The position numbers and the translations under genes were made by a program. DNA of 64,000 nt from Rhizophagus clarus (Eukaryota > Glomeromycota > Glomeromycetes > Glomerales > Glomeraceae): NCBI GenBank assembly GCA_015698045.1, contig BLAL01000228.1, positions 1,353,001-1,417,000 on the forward strand, read 5' to 3'. The notes under the pieces are model-generated. The model searched no databases. It was given only the letters and a program-made list of their open reading frames with translations, and was not told where the DNA came from. Below, piece by piece: positions 1 to 11,422 of the stretch. Numbering within the stretch: position 1 is the stretch's first letter; each line of letters opens with the position of its first letter.

Positions 1-1620
1 CTACAAAATAATTATTTAACGTTTCTATTAAAATATTATACGGTGTTAAGTTTCGCAAGACGCAAGAAAATTACATAACTAGTAATTTGGACCCAAAATC
101 CAAAAACCTATAAAAAAGAAAATAACATTAGAGATGTTCGAATAAAAAAAAAAATATAAATTTACCATATCCCATACAACAATTCAGAAATCATAAAACT
201 ATACTGATTCCTATCGAAATCAAACGTGTCTAGTCCCGAGAAAAGTCACCTAAAGTCTAAAGAAGAGAGATAAACGAAACATTAATAAATAAATAAATAA
301 ATTAAGAAAAAAAATATTACTTACCGAAATGCCGTGCCTAAAGAGCCGAAAAAAAAGGAATGTTAACAATTATTAACGTTTCCTCGAAAAGTTAAAATAA
401 AAAAAAAAAAAAATGATATTTGAGATTTATTAAATAAAGATCAAAGTGCCTATCATTTTATATACGTATTGTTAAAAAACATGACCCATTCTACGTACCT
501 GCGTCAAATGAAAAAAATTTTCCTTTCCATTTCAGAAATACCATTCATCATTCTTGATGCGATTGCGTACACGAAGCAAGATTTAAAGACTTTATGATAC
601 TTGTATGAACTGCATGTTGCGCTTCTGCAGTTGTGACAAATTCAGAGAGAATTTTCCCACTTGAACAATCCATAATAATATGTGGAGGCTAATTAATATC
701 TTAATCACCGAAAAAAAGTTTTGATTTCCCAAAGTAATATTAGCTCAATAATAGTGTCCCTCATTCGATGATCTGATTAAAGCGTTTCAGTTGATATGTA
801 GACGAGATTCATCAGCGATCAAATTTACGGTCGATGATGGTGTAAATTTAGCAGCAGGGGCCCAAAAACAACCTGAAAATAAAATGAAATAAACGAACAG
901 TTAGAAATGTTGTTCGACACTGCATGGCAATTTGTTGAAAAAAACGTTAAATTAAAAAAATTGAATTTTTACTTGCCAGTATTCCACGTCAAATTCAAAA
1001 AAAATGCCTAAAAAAAAGGAAAGGGAAAGTAATATCGAAACCGATCTTATAGTAGATAGTCTTACTAGTTTAATTAAAAAAAAATTTTGAAATTTTTTTT
1101 TACTTGTCAAAATTCCGTTCCAAAGAAAAGAAGCGAAACGCTGGATACGCTTTGCAGTTAAAACTCGTACACACGTATATATTCCACACATTCACACGCG
1201 CGCGGAAAAATGAGGGTACGAGAAAGGGTACCGAAGTAAGGGAAGAGAAAGGATATGAGAGGAAAAAAAGGGCGAAGGAAAGGAAAAGGGTAAGAATGAG
1301 ATAAAAAAAGATATGTTTCTTTAATTAAAGAAAACTTTCCTAAACCACATTTTTACTTTTGAGTTGCATCTAGGAAATTCGGTAATCGATATTTTTAAAA
1401 TAAATTTTTTTTTTTTTCTTTTTTTTGGAAAAAACGCAAACTTTATATAACGAACATGCTTTATCAAGAATTGAGCCACAATAAAATGTAACACATGCAT
1501 TACATGCACAGGACAAGCGGCTGATATTTTTTTCAGATTTATTTTACATAATAATTTAAACTGAATAACTATATTTATTCTCTGTTGTAATTCTACATAC
1601 AATAAGTATAATAATAAACA
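1..1620. other. No firm gene; two exon-like stretches on the minus strand
   Basis: AT-rich sequence with many A- and T-runs. On the minus strand an open stretch at 548-673 would encode 41 residues from an ATG, and a second at about 780-880 follows a TTTTCAG acceptor-like site and reads CFWAPAAKFTPSS before a stop. Their composition is less simple than the surroundings, so they may be terminal exons or relics of a gene. I could not join them in one frame and recognise neither. The rest looks non-coding. Confidence 0.3.
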
Positions 1621-1625
1621 AATGC

Positions 1626-3137
1626 TTATTTCTTTATGATTTGAAATACTTCATAATCTTCTATAGTAAAGCCATTTTCACTATCTCTTATCTTTTTCTC
1701 ATAAAAAACTTCCTTATAGTAAATCACATCGTAATTTTGAGAATTGTTGTTGGAAGAGTATATAACAATGTCGTTACCAAAATATGGACCAGTTACATCG
1801 TTAAACCATAATGCAGCATCTTTGATTTTTACATTACTCAAAATTGCATCTTTAGAATTATTCTTATTTTTAAAAGAAAAAATGAAACTATCATTAGTTT
1901 GACCCCAACCAGGATAAGATTTCCATTCTAAAGGATTATAACCACCAATAATCTCTTCCGTTCCTTTTATTTTAATAAATGTAACAGTATTAGGTTTATG
2001 ATCACATAATTCATGGAATTTTTTTGGAGTAAATCCATCTCTACTTCCCCTTAATAATAATTCAAAATTATATGGTAAATATAATTCTTCAAAATTGTTA
2101 TTATTAATATTCATTTTATCTATCCATCTTGAAATAGTTGAAATAATATCAGAATCAACGATTTGAGAACAAATAATAACTTCATTGCCGATTTCATTAA
2201 TTTTAACTTTTCTAGGACGTTGAATGTTGTGAGATGACACACTATCAGGTTCCAAATAAAAGTTTAATAAATCATTATAAAGTTGTTGATCTAAAAGTTT
2301 CTGATATGGACGAACTTTTTGTGAGAATTCTTTTGGTGATAAACAAAAAAATCTAACCAAAGGTAAACAATGTTGTAGAGTATTTCTCATTGTTATAAAA
2401 TTTTCATCAGACCAATTATTAGGATCTGGAATAAGAGTTGGATTTTGTGCAAGACCCCATCTTAATACATGTTCCCATACCTCGATTTCCGTCATTTGTA
2501 AATCATCCTTTTCTATAATTGAAATTAAAGATTTTTCAGGAAGATAAATAAGAATTAATGACTTAAGCACTTTTTCGGGAGAATAAATCACTAAATTTGT
2601 ACAAAAGCTTTGAAGTTTTAATAAATTATTAGATCGTGAGATAATTTGTTGAGTGAATCCAAAGTATAGATACAACCATTCGGATCTATTTTCAATCAAA
2701 TATTCTTGCAAATAATCAACTAGTTCTTGAAGATTAAACTTATCTGCAGCAGCCAAAATTTTTAAAAGATCCGAATCATTTTTATCATCTAATGAAATGA
2801 TACCACCATAAATATACCTGTCACGAAAATAAAAGTTATAATTTGAATATTCAAGGTTATGCATATCGTAATACATTACTTACTCTAAAATGATTCGAAA
2901 GATTTCTGGGGATGTAATTGTTATATTGATTTGCGCATAATAGTTATTATTGTCCTTTTGACTAGAAGCCAAAATTTGTCGTAAATACGGAGAGCGGTAA
3001 CACAAAATATTCATATGAGCAGGAAATATTTTTGTGTTAGGGTCTTCGCCAACTTTTATTACAATATCATGGTAGCTTCCGTCATTTAATAAATCGATAT
3101 AATTTTGACTTAATTTCGAAAAAAATTGAGCAACCAT
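1626..3137 (-). CDS. BTB-BACK-TLDc protein, copy 1 (intact, 2 exons)
   Basis: Two exons, complement(1626..2817, 2884..3137), give 481 aa. The intron has a GTAAGT donor and a GACAG acceptor; the splice completes Glu85 and yields ILE|YIYGG, the junction shared by every copy in this window. Residues 1 to about 115 form a BTB/POZ fold (FFSKLSQNY start, then the NILCYRSPYLR helix). The BACK region follows, with EIEVWEHVLRWGLAQNP. A TLDc domain fills the C-terminus, with FELLLRGSRDGFTP from about residue 336 and SFIFSFKNKNN further on. BTB-BACK proteins commonly bind Cullin-3 and present substrates for ubiquitination; TLDc function is poorly defined and linked to oxidative stress in animals. The start is the ATG opening the BTB domain, preceded by an A-rich run. 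No frame damage is visible. Substrate unknown. Confidence 0.92.
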
Positions 3138-4286
3138 TTTCTTTTTTTTTTTTTTTAAAGAAAGAAAGAGGAGAAAAAAATGGAAATAATCGTTTTAAAT
3201 ATGGTTAAACTTAAATTGATGTACGGTAGTACATAAGGGGCCAGAAATGATGTCATAAGGTTGGAATAAAACAAACGGACGGATATAATTGTGACCGGTA
3301 ACAAATAACAAGTGACAGATAAGTCAAGTCGAACAGATAAGTATGGAGGCTGTGATGATTCAAATCACTGCCACGTGATCACAGAATTTCCCCCGGCTCT
3401 ATGACATGACATCGATACATATTTTTTAATTATTTCTATTAATATTTGTCGTTCAATGACACAGACATTTGATTCTATAACGGCCTTCATTAAATAGTTA
3501 TTAAAAAAAACAAATTCCAAAATATATTGGTTTTTATAATAAATTATTCATTAATAATTTTATTTTAATTAATGACTACTGTATGTATATCAATATTTTA
3601 TTTATACATAATTATTTCTCTAATAAGACACACGATATATTAAAAAATGATCGTTAAGAGCAGTTTTGTGAAACTTTTGAATATGAACGACTGTACATCA
3701 CTGTATATCGATGTTAGGTGAACCTCATTTAAAAAAATAAATATCACATCTCAATCTTCAATCGCTTTTTATGAATATGACAACACAAAATATTAATATC
3801 AAAGTTATCATGATTTAATAATAATAAGCCGTATGATATGCGTTATACGCGTAGTCTTATTGACGGCAAAACTTCTGTTGAAGCGAACTAGCTTTAGATA
3901 AACCAAAAGAAACTATACGCATTACGATATTTTCATAATAGATTATTTTAAGTTACTGCAGCAAACGGAGCTTATGAATGTCATTCTAGATGAATCTTAG
4001 CACTTGACAATCCCACTTTTACTTTTCATAACTCGAATTAGTCAGTTTCGTTTCAAACCTAATTAAAGAAAAAATTATGATTATGACATTAAGTCCACTA
4101 ACTTGTACATTAATTCACACAGTTGAAAAAGTGCCAGTTTTGAAAGTTAATAAAATTTCCAGGTTAGTTATACTGAATTCATAAAGTGATGAAAAAGTTA
4201 CTTTCACGACAAATATTGTAAAATAAGATGTAAAAATTTTTTCAATTTATAATTATTAAAATGATTCAATATGTTGTATGAAGATA
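3138..4286. other. Intergenic, nothing recognised
   Basis: The upstream flank of the minus-strand BTB gene starts with an A/T homopolymer block, then plain AT-rich sequence. No ORF of convincing composition, RNA gene or repeat was recognised up to the MITE at 4287. Confidence 0.5.
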
Positions 4287-4489
4287 CAGTCAAAGCTCGT
4301 TATAGTGAACAATAGGGTTTAGCTTATTTTTTGTTTACGATAATTTACGATAACGTAATTATATAGTTCACTATATCGAACGAAATTTATTATTATATAA
4401 AATGAATTGGAAAAAATAAAAAAGTTTACTATAATGAAAGTTTAATTAGTGTTCACTATAGCGAACTTGCCTATAACGAGCTTTGACTA
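4287..4489. mobile_element. Pogo/Tc1-like MITE, about 203 bp, TA target site
   Basis: The left end reads CAGTCAAAGCTCGTTATAG and the reverse complement of the right end reads TAGTCAAAGCTCGTTATAG, so the terminal inverted repeats match over at least 18 bases. A second internal inverted match (GTTCACTATA type) lies next to each end. TA dinucleotides at 4285-4286 and 4490-4491 fit the TA duplication of Tc1/mariner/pogo transposases. There is no internal ORF, so the element is non-autonomous. The CAGTCAAA..TCG..ATA terminus is typical of pogo/Tigger families; assignment to that superfamily is inference from ends and target site only. Confidence 0.8.
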
Positions 4490-5379
4490 TATCTATTTGA
4501 TTATTTTTATTTTACATTTTTTTTTTTTTTAACAGAAATTGAAATTTGCCTAATTCAAGACAAGATAAATAAATAATGATGAAAAATTAAACTAATAAAT
4601 TAAAAAAGAAACATAGTGATATAATGAATAAATCTAGGAATTTTTTTTTAAATTGATATATTTTATTTTTAATTTAATAAATAGAATAAATATTCAACTG
4701 AATTTAATAAATAAATTGCGAGTTTAAGCTTTATTATTTGTCGATATAATTACTTGATTGTTGGTCAGAACTCATAAGTGAACGTCTTATTAATCTCGAA
4801 TTTAACCTTCATTATTTAATAAATTGTTTAGTTATCTATAGTACCATTTAATTTTTTTATATGTTTGTTAGTGAAGTTAATAAATTTCAAACTAACAAAC
4901 TTACGTTGTTCAAGTAATTCCAATTACTTAATATTTTGAAGGATAATTAAATAAAGTTGATTTTTCAATGTGAAGTATAATTATTTTTATCGCATATATA
5001 TTAACTCCGTTCGTTTTTTTTTAGATCAAGTTGGTCAAGTTTTGTCTTAACAACAGACTGAACAAGAATTTGCAGAGAAGAAACTATTTAATCATTTGAA
5101 CAGACCAATAGAGTCAAATATTTTCAGACGATTGATTCCTATTAAAGATTTTCTATCTCGTTATTCCTTACTTCTGTGATGTGTTATTATTATCATTATT
5201 CGAATTTATTAACTATATTCAAAATAATTTAAGATATTACGACATATCTCTGCGCCATATTTATTAATGGTGATTATGGTGATACCGTACAACATCATTG
5301 TTTTTTTTTTCTTTTTTTTTACAAGTTTAACATCAAACGGTGTCGCCTCAAAATAATTTCGGGCGACGTGAAAAATGTG
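4490..5379. other. Intergenic, nothing recognised
   Basis: AT-rich sequence between the MITE and the decayed kinase array. A stretch near 4700-4830 weakly resembles 15500-15630 (similar spacing of TTGACCGTCGGTC-like and CTTCATTATT-like words), which may be an old duplicated kinase flank. No gene seen. Confidence 0.35.
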
Positions 5380-7595
5380 ATAAACAATATACAAGTAAAT
5401 CTCATTCAAAATATAAATGGTGTAAACCATGTCAATTGAAAGTAATTTAAAAATTATTTTATCAAATTGGACCAAAGATCGATGGTATCATACAAAAAAT
5501 GCAATTAAATATTAATGAACCAAATGATAAAGTGTCTAGCGTTATGGAAAGATGGTCCTTTATATTATGATCATGATAAATATGAATACGATAGATTACA
5601 AAATAAAGAAGTCGCTTTATGTAAATCACAAAATATTACTGATGGATTCTCGTTTCGGGTCAGTAATGAATTTATACAAAATTTAATTTTAAAATATTTT
5701 CTTTTTTTTTTTTTCCTAATATCAGATATCGATATATAATAATTAATTATTTTTAATAAAGAGTGGCTATGGTATATCACAAAATCCAGATACGAAAGTT
5801 TATTTTATAGTTGTTGAAAATAATTTATTGTAAAAATGTGGGCAATATACAGTCGACAAATGGTGTAAAATGTGTCAAAAAAATTATCTTGAAAAAAATT
5901 TTACGAAATGGATTAGTGGGAATAAAATAATTGATAATTTGTTTAATGAAATGCATTTTAAGGTTGGTTCTTGTGATGATGTAATATTTGAATGGATACA
6001 ATATAACCAATTTAATGATATTAAGAAATTAGGCAAAAGTGGTTTATATTCAGAGATGGTCCATTATATTACAACGATAGTAAAAATGATTAGTATACAA
6101 GAATACAAGAAATAAGTGTATAAAAATCATTTTAAAACCTTTATATAACTCACAAATATTACTTACCATGAATTGTTAGTTGAGGTATGAATATCTTACG
6201 AATTTTGATCATTAAAACTTCATATAATAATACATTTTTTTACGTTCTAATAGGTTAAGGATTATTCAGTTAAAAGTCGTGTTAACAATAGAATAAATAT
6301 ATGGAATATCTCAGGATCAAAATACAAAAGATTACATTTTAATACTTCAAGATATATATTGTGAAAAATGTGGTATAAAATATTTCTTTACCGATAATGA
6401 ATGGCGTGAGCCATGTCAAATAAATTATTTAGAATCAAATTTTACCAACTGGACTAGTGAAAATGAAATAATTGATAACTTAATTCAAGAAATGCAATTA
6501 AAAATTCATTATTATAAGGACATAGTCATAAATTTAATTAAGTGTTTCTTAGTATAGTATTAATTGTTTCTTCATTAAAATAATAGATAAAAGAGTATAC
6601 TATTTACTACAATTCAAATGAAAAAAAAACCTTAAAGTTTATGACATATCTCAAAATATATATACAAAGATTATCTTCAGGATTTATGTTGTACGAAATG
6701 TAATTATCAATATACAGATATAATATATAATTGGTGTGAACCGTACCAAAAGAATTATTTAAATGAAAATTTTGCAAATTGGACTAGTGGGAACGAAGAT
6801 ATTGATAATTTAATTAATTGTAAATCAATCCTTACAATGATTTAATATTTGAATGGATAACCATACAGCCAATTCAATGAAATTAAATTAATAGGTGAAG
6901 GTGGTTTTGCCAAAGTATATTTGGCAATATGGAAAGACGGCTCATTAGATTATGATAATAGTAATTATAAATATATAAGAGAAATCAGAAAGAAGCCGCT
7001 TTGAATGTTTATATAATTCGCAAGATATCTCTAAGGAACTTAAACGGGGTACATAAATTTAATTATTAGATTTAAATACTTTTATATTTATCAATTAATA
7101 TAAGTGTTAACGATAACTCTTTTTTTTAAAATTTAATAGGTTAGAGCATATTTAATTGAAAATTATTATGATAATAACATTCTTAATATTTATAGAATAT
7201 CTCAACATCCAGAAACAAAAGATTTTATTATGGTGCTTCACTGTGCAGTGGGTGAATAAGAATTACTATAATTTTAATTGGTTAGATAAATTAGTTTCAT
7301 TATGGAATATTATATGAGATCTTAAAGATATTCATCAAAGTCAGTTTGTTCATCGTGATTTTCATACGGGATATATATTATTAAATATAGATTTATACGA
7401 TAATTTTATTTCAGATGATAGTATATATATTTCGGATATTGGGATTATGTGGTGATGTTGTTAATACAGTTGGAAACGAACAAATTACTCATTCACAAGC
7501 TATTTATACATCTCGGTTACTCAATCCATTTACAAAAGATCTTTCAAGATATAATGACGACGATGAACTTTTGGAGTGTGCAATTAATGATTAAA
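5380..7595 (+). pseudogene. Decayed kinase with repeated N-lobe modules
   Basis: Reading the three plus frames together shows four consecutive degenerate copies of one module, at about 5380-5660, 5770-6115, 6300-6530 and 6650-7070. Each carries remnants of KC..YT..WCKPCQ, NFTNWTSGN, IDNLIQEMQ, EWIPYNQF, a glycine loop and a WKDGPLYYD strand. A C-lobe remnant follows, with HRDFHTG at about 7355 and a C-terminal TSRLLNPFTKDL tail near 7510-7595. Stops and frameshifts occur in every module (for example a TAA in place of a codon before KCGQYT near 5830), and the activation segment and APE region are missing. Order and spacing match the intact array at 11423-14766, so this is a dead sister array. 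It may still be transcribed, but it cannot encode a kinase. Confidence 0.85.
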
Positions 7596-8020
7596 CACTT
7601 GTACCAGGTTTTTTTTCCGAAAAATTCATTATTCTTGCTTGAATACGGTTGGTAAGACATTGTATGTTGCAGGATATATATTATACATAAACTTATTTAT
7701 GATATAATCTACAAACGCAATGGCTTTATCATAACGGAACGTTCGGATAATATTTTTGCGGCGTTTAAGTGGATGTTAGTTTTAATTGTACGATTTAGAG
7801 ATGGTAACATTCTAGTTTGAATACATTAATTATTACAAATTAATAAAATTCATCTTGTAATATTTGCGTTTAGTTAAACATAATTCTTTATTTATAAATT
7901 TTGTCATTAAATGGTCAACTTAAAAAATCTTTATCCTCTAAATTTTAATTTAGAATTAAATTTAAATCTTATATACTGTAAATTTATTACGTAAATATTT
8001 ATTTAGTTTTGATATTACAC
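7596..8020. repeat. Segmental-duplication flank shared with 16200-16630
   Basis: The stretch after the kinase tail (TTTTTGCGGCG.., then ..TTTAGAGATGG.., ACATTAAT.ATTACAAATTAAT, TAATATTTGCGTTTAGTT) recurs in the same order at about 16270-16460. It links a kinase tail to a minus-strand BTB-TLDc 3' end in both places. No gene lies in it. Confidence 0.75.
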
Positions 8021-8290
8021 TTATTTCTTTATAACTTGAAATACTTCATAATCTACTATATCAAATTTACCTTGACTATCTCTTATCTTTTTTTCATAAG
8101 AAGAATTCCTACAGTAAAACGTATCATAGTCAGAAGATTTGCCAACTTTAGCATATAGAACAATATCATTACCAAAACATGGACCAGTAACATCGTCAGA
8201 CCATAATGCATAATCCATAAGTTTTATATTACTCAAAATTGCATCTTTAAAATTATTCTTATTTTTAAAAGAAAAAATAAAACTATGTAA
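8021..8290 (-). pseudogene. BTB-TLDc 3' fragment (TLDc C-terminus only)
   Basis: The minus strand reads SFIFSFKNKNNFKDAILSN, then YALWSDDVTGPCFGNDIVLY, and ends DYEVFQVIKK-stop. This is the last third of a TLDc domain, in frame for about 89 codons. Homology stops abruptly near 8288, where the intact paralogues continue into KTNDS and GGYNP. No BTB, BACK or start is present, so this is a truncated copy, probably the broken partner in the segmental duplication with the intact gene at 16635-18160. Confidence 0.85.
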
Positions 8291-8569
8291 TTTATTCTTA
8301 AACTTACCTGGGATAGCATCAAATCTTTTTTATTGTAAATTATTGAATGGGATCAGATTTTTGTATCATAGTCATATTTCTCTAATGATTCCAAAATCTA
8401 TCTAGTTTTATGCTCTAGAAAAATAAAGTCAAAGCAGACATTTTACTATTTTTGATCTATTTAGCACATTCGATATTTGTGACATGTGTTTTAATGACAT
8501 TTAAAATTAAATGAAATATGAAGAATATAATTAATTTATTTATAATAAAATTACTCATCACTATACAAG

Positions 8570-10390
8570 ATAAGGACTTTATCATCATATTCCTTGCGTA
8601 TAATAGTAATTTGTCTATAATTGTCATCATAAAGTATATACCAGAAATTTGGTTTTTTTTCATGTACATCTTTTGAATAATGACAAAAATCAATTACAGC
8701 CTAACATTTCAATAGAATTTTGTTATATATACCATCACTTTCAAATCGCTCTACATGTTTCTTCAGAAGACTACCTTTGCAAGTAAACTCAATTCTCCAG
8801 CAAAAATTTCTTTTAACATAAAAATCAAGGAAACCAGCTGAACTGAATACAGGATTAACATAAGCACTTATTGATTCATTCTCTAAGACTACAGTTGTGG
8901 AAACACTATACTATTCCATTTGTCAGCTTCTCTCATATAAAGGACTAGATAAATTTTCTCTTTCAAGTGATTCAGATAATTTCAATAAGCTTATATGATG
9001 AATAGATTCCCTATAAAAAATAAATGTCCAGAAAATGTTATCAAAAATGTCCGGAAAATGTCCAGAATAAATCTGATGTGTCCGGAAAATGTCCACTTTT
9101 TTGGTACATGTCTGACATACTTCTGATACTTAAAATTTTGACATGTCCTAACTTTGTCCAGAATTCATCCAGTATTTGTTCGGTATAAAATTTTGGACAA
9201 ATTCTGGACATAGCAAAAAAACCAGATAGACAAATTCCGGACATGAAAAAGTTCAGGACAAATTCTGGATACTATTTCCAAAAAAGGATAAATTAATTTT
9301 GTAAAAAAATGCAAAAAGCACAAAACTGACATTCAAAATCTTTTCTGTCATACTAATTAAAATTGCAGAGCAGGCAAAAATACTATATATCTATAATATA
9401 AAAATTCTGGGTTAAGGAATAATGATGATCATCTATCCATTGATCATCTTTTGTGGCAAAATTTTACAAAAATACATTTCTGGACAATTTCAGGACAAAT
9501 TCCTAATATCCCGGAAATGCAGTGTTTTCGGAACAGTTTTCGGACACACAGTGTCCAGAATTTCCGGACAATTATTTAGACAATTTTTCTGGACATTTTC
9601 TGGACATTATCCGGACACATATTTTTTATAGGGATTTTTCCAAAAATTCTTCAAAGGTAGTGGTGGTTGTCTTGCAGAATCAGTGAATAAATGGTAAATA
9701 AGAATAATCTGCATGATTGGTGCAGTAAATTGTATTTGGCTGTCAATCTCAATAAAAATACCAAACTTAAAAAATTTTCTAGCAATAGGACTCAAGTCAT
9801 AATCAACAATAAATGGAGTACCACCATGACTTCTAAGTAAACAAATTCAGCTTTTTTGTGGCTTAAATTCCATTCAATAATCCAGTAGAATGCATATGAG
9901 CTAAATGTTACATCATTCTGTAATTGTGATGAAGCAAAGTACTGTAAAATGGCTGTTGATAATATATTTTATGTACCTTCATAAAAATGAATGTGTATTT
10001 GTATTAAAAAATAAATTGACATAAACCAGGATGACCACTAGTAAGATTAAATAAAATAGCATCCTTAATATCCTCAGGAATATTGAAATAACTCTGAGAA
10101 TAATATCTCTGGATAAAGTTTACCACAAGTACTTTAAACTCATACTTTGTTAAGAGTAGCGCATTTAAACTAAGAGTATATCTAATTTCTATGGGTGTTA
10201 CTTTATCCAAGAATATTGGATGATATGTTCTGAAAAAAAATATACAAAGATGTTTGTTATATCCAGTATTTGACATAAGACTCTTCATCCTTCTCCAAAA
10301 AAAATGAAGCATATTTCCATAGATAACTTGTATTTCATTGACAAATAAATGAGTATCCTTTGTGTAGTTGCTGAATTTAATAAAGACAAA
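8570..10390 (-). pseudogene. Decayed Crinkler (CRN) C-terminal gene, split by a mobile element
   Basis: Reading 5' to 3' on the minus strand: 10390-10004 holds an ATPase-like segment ending PEDIKDAILFNLTSGHPGLC. Next is a segment at about 9840-9640 with PFIVDYDLSPIARKFFKFGIF and FTAPIMQIILIYHLF. An inserted element (9009-9633) follows, and then 9000-8570 reads LYERS-stop-QMEW, SAGFLDFYVKRNFCWRIEFTC, KKHVERFESDG, VIDFCHYSKDVHEKKPNFWY and LYSDE-stop. The last part matches the pattern of CRN nuclease-like domains (E..W.IE...G....H..RF...G.Y, then VIDF). In-frame stops (near 8922 and 8695), frameshifts before the element and the missing N-terminal half show it is dead. CRN assignment rests on recalled family patterns. 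Confidence 0.7.
9009..9633. mobile_element. Non-autonomous inverted-repeat element with GTCCGGA subterminal repeats
   Basis: The left end CCCTATAAAAAATAAATGTCC and the reverse complement of the right end CCCTATAAAAAATATGTGTCC form terminal inverted repeats. A direct ATT on each side (9006-9008 and 9634-9636) may be a 3-bp target duplication. Inside, the words TGTCCGGAAAATGTCCAG and ATTCTGGACA recur many times in both orientations toward both ends, as in subterminal transposase-binding arrays. No transposase ORF. It lies inside the decayed CRN gene, between the FWKN and HHISLL coding segments, so it inserted into that gene. Superfamily not assigned. Confidence 0.75.
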
Positions 10391-11129
10391 CCATTAATAA
10401 GTGTTTTTACTAGCGAATTTATTCAAAAAAAAAAAACGGTATTTAACTTTTTTATTGATTAAGTTCGTAAAAAAAAATGTTAAATGAATAACGGTTGGTT
10501 AAACGGTCGGTCACCGAGAAAATAAAATGTTTCCGCTGATATATACTACGCGAATCAGCGAGTTGGACCAAGAATTATATGAAGTGGCGATGAAGAATAA
10601 GGAGACGATATATCCCGCCCCGCACGGTTTTATTAAGCCTTTCAACGATTTAAATCGTTATTTTGAAGAAAAGTTAACGTTAGAAGACAGGTAAAAAGCG
10701 GGTAAACGTTAATGATAAGAGAATTAACAGGGATGATATTAATGGTCGTACAAACAAGGCGTATCGGATGCAGAAAGGTAATTGGAAAAGATCAAACACG
10801 GACCGAACGCTTTAAAGAAGAGTGTTATTAGATTAGTTTCTTGGTGGTAATAGGTAGTGGTCAGAATTAGATTAATTTTACAAAACATTTTCCCCGCAGC
10901 AGTATAGTTCAATAATACAAATTTAAATTAGACCTGAGTTTAGAATTTTTATTTTATAATTTTTTTGTATTAGATGTCTCCACTAGTTCGTAGTGGCCAA
11001 ATTGTTTAGATGTATACCTACATATGCCTAAGTCAGCGTGCTCTATAAAAATTTTATAATAAAGTACGAGGGCGTTCAATTTTGGAAAAAAAAAGTATAG
11101 CAAATAACAGTAAGTTTATTACGTAAATA
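10391..11129. other. Mostly non-coding; possible small two-exon ORF at 10527-10815
   Basis: A locally GC-richer patch holds an ATG at 10527 opening 55 codons (MFPLIYTTRISELDQELYE..) that end in AG|GTAAAA. Skipping a 40-bp putative intron (10691-10730, ending TTAACAG) extends the frame by about 28 residues to a TAA at 10813-10815. Composition looks coding but no family is recognised and the intron would be very short. Treat as a candidate. Nothing else seen. Confidence 0.3.
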
Positions 11130-11252
11130 TTTATTATTGCGTAAATACTTACTTATTCTGTTCTAATTGGTATAACAAATAAATATTCTTTAAATAAATA
11201 ATATTCATGTATTTGGTTTTGATTTTACACTTATTTCTTTGAACTTGAAATA
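11130..11252 (-). pseudogene. Relic of a BTB-TLDc 3' end
   Basis: The order TTACGTAAATATTTA, TACTTACTTATTCTGT, ATATTCTTTAAATAAATAA, TTATTTCTTTGAACTTGAAATAT matches the 3' flank and last codons of the intact gene at 16500-16655 and the fragment at 7985-8045. Only the final few TLDc codons remain, so this is a third copy of the same 3' end in the left part of the window. Confidence 0.6.
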
Positions 11253-11422
11253 TATTCGGTGTTGTACATTGTCACGTGCAGATGCATCTTATGTTACACT
11301 TCGGACTATCACGCTTGCTTAAAACAATATTTGTGTGACTTGCAGTCATGCAATATTAATAATGTTGGCTAATTTGCATTTGTACATCTTTTTTTTTTGT
11401 TTTGCGACTTCAGAATTGTATA

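Noticed and set aside
1321..1602. 93-residue minus-strand ORF downstream of the first BTB gene
   Set aside because: Lys/Phe-rich translation of homopolymer runs with no domain; it lies just beyond the 3' end of the BTB gene.
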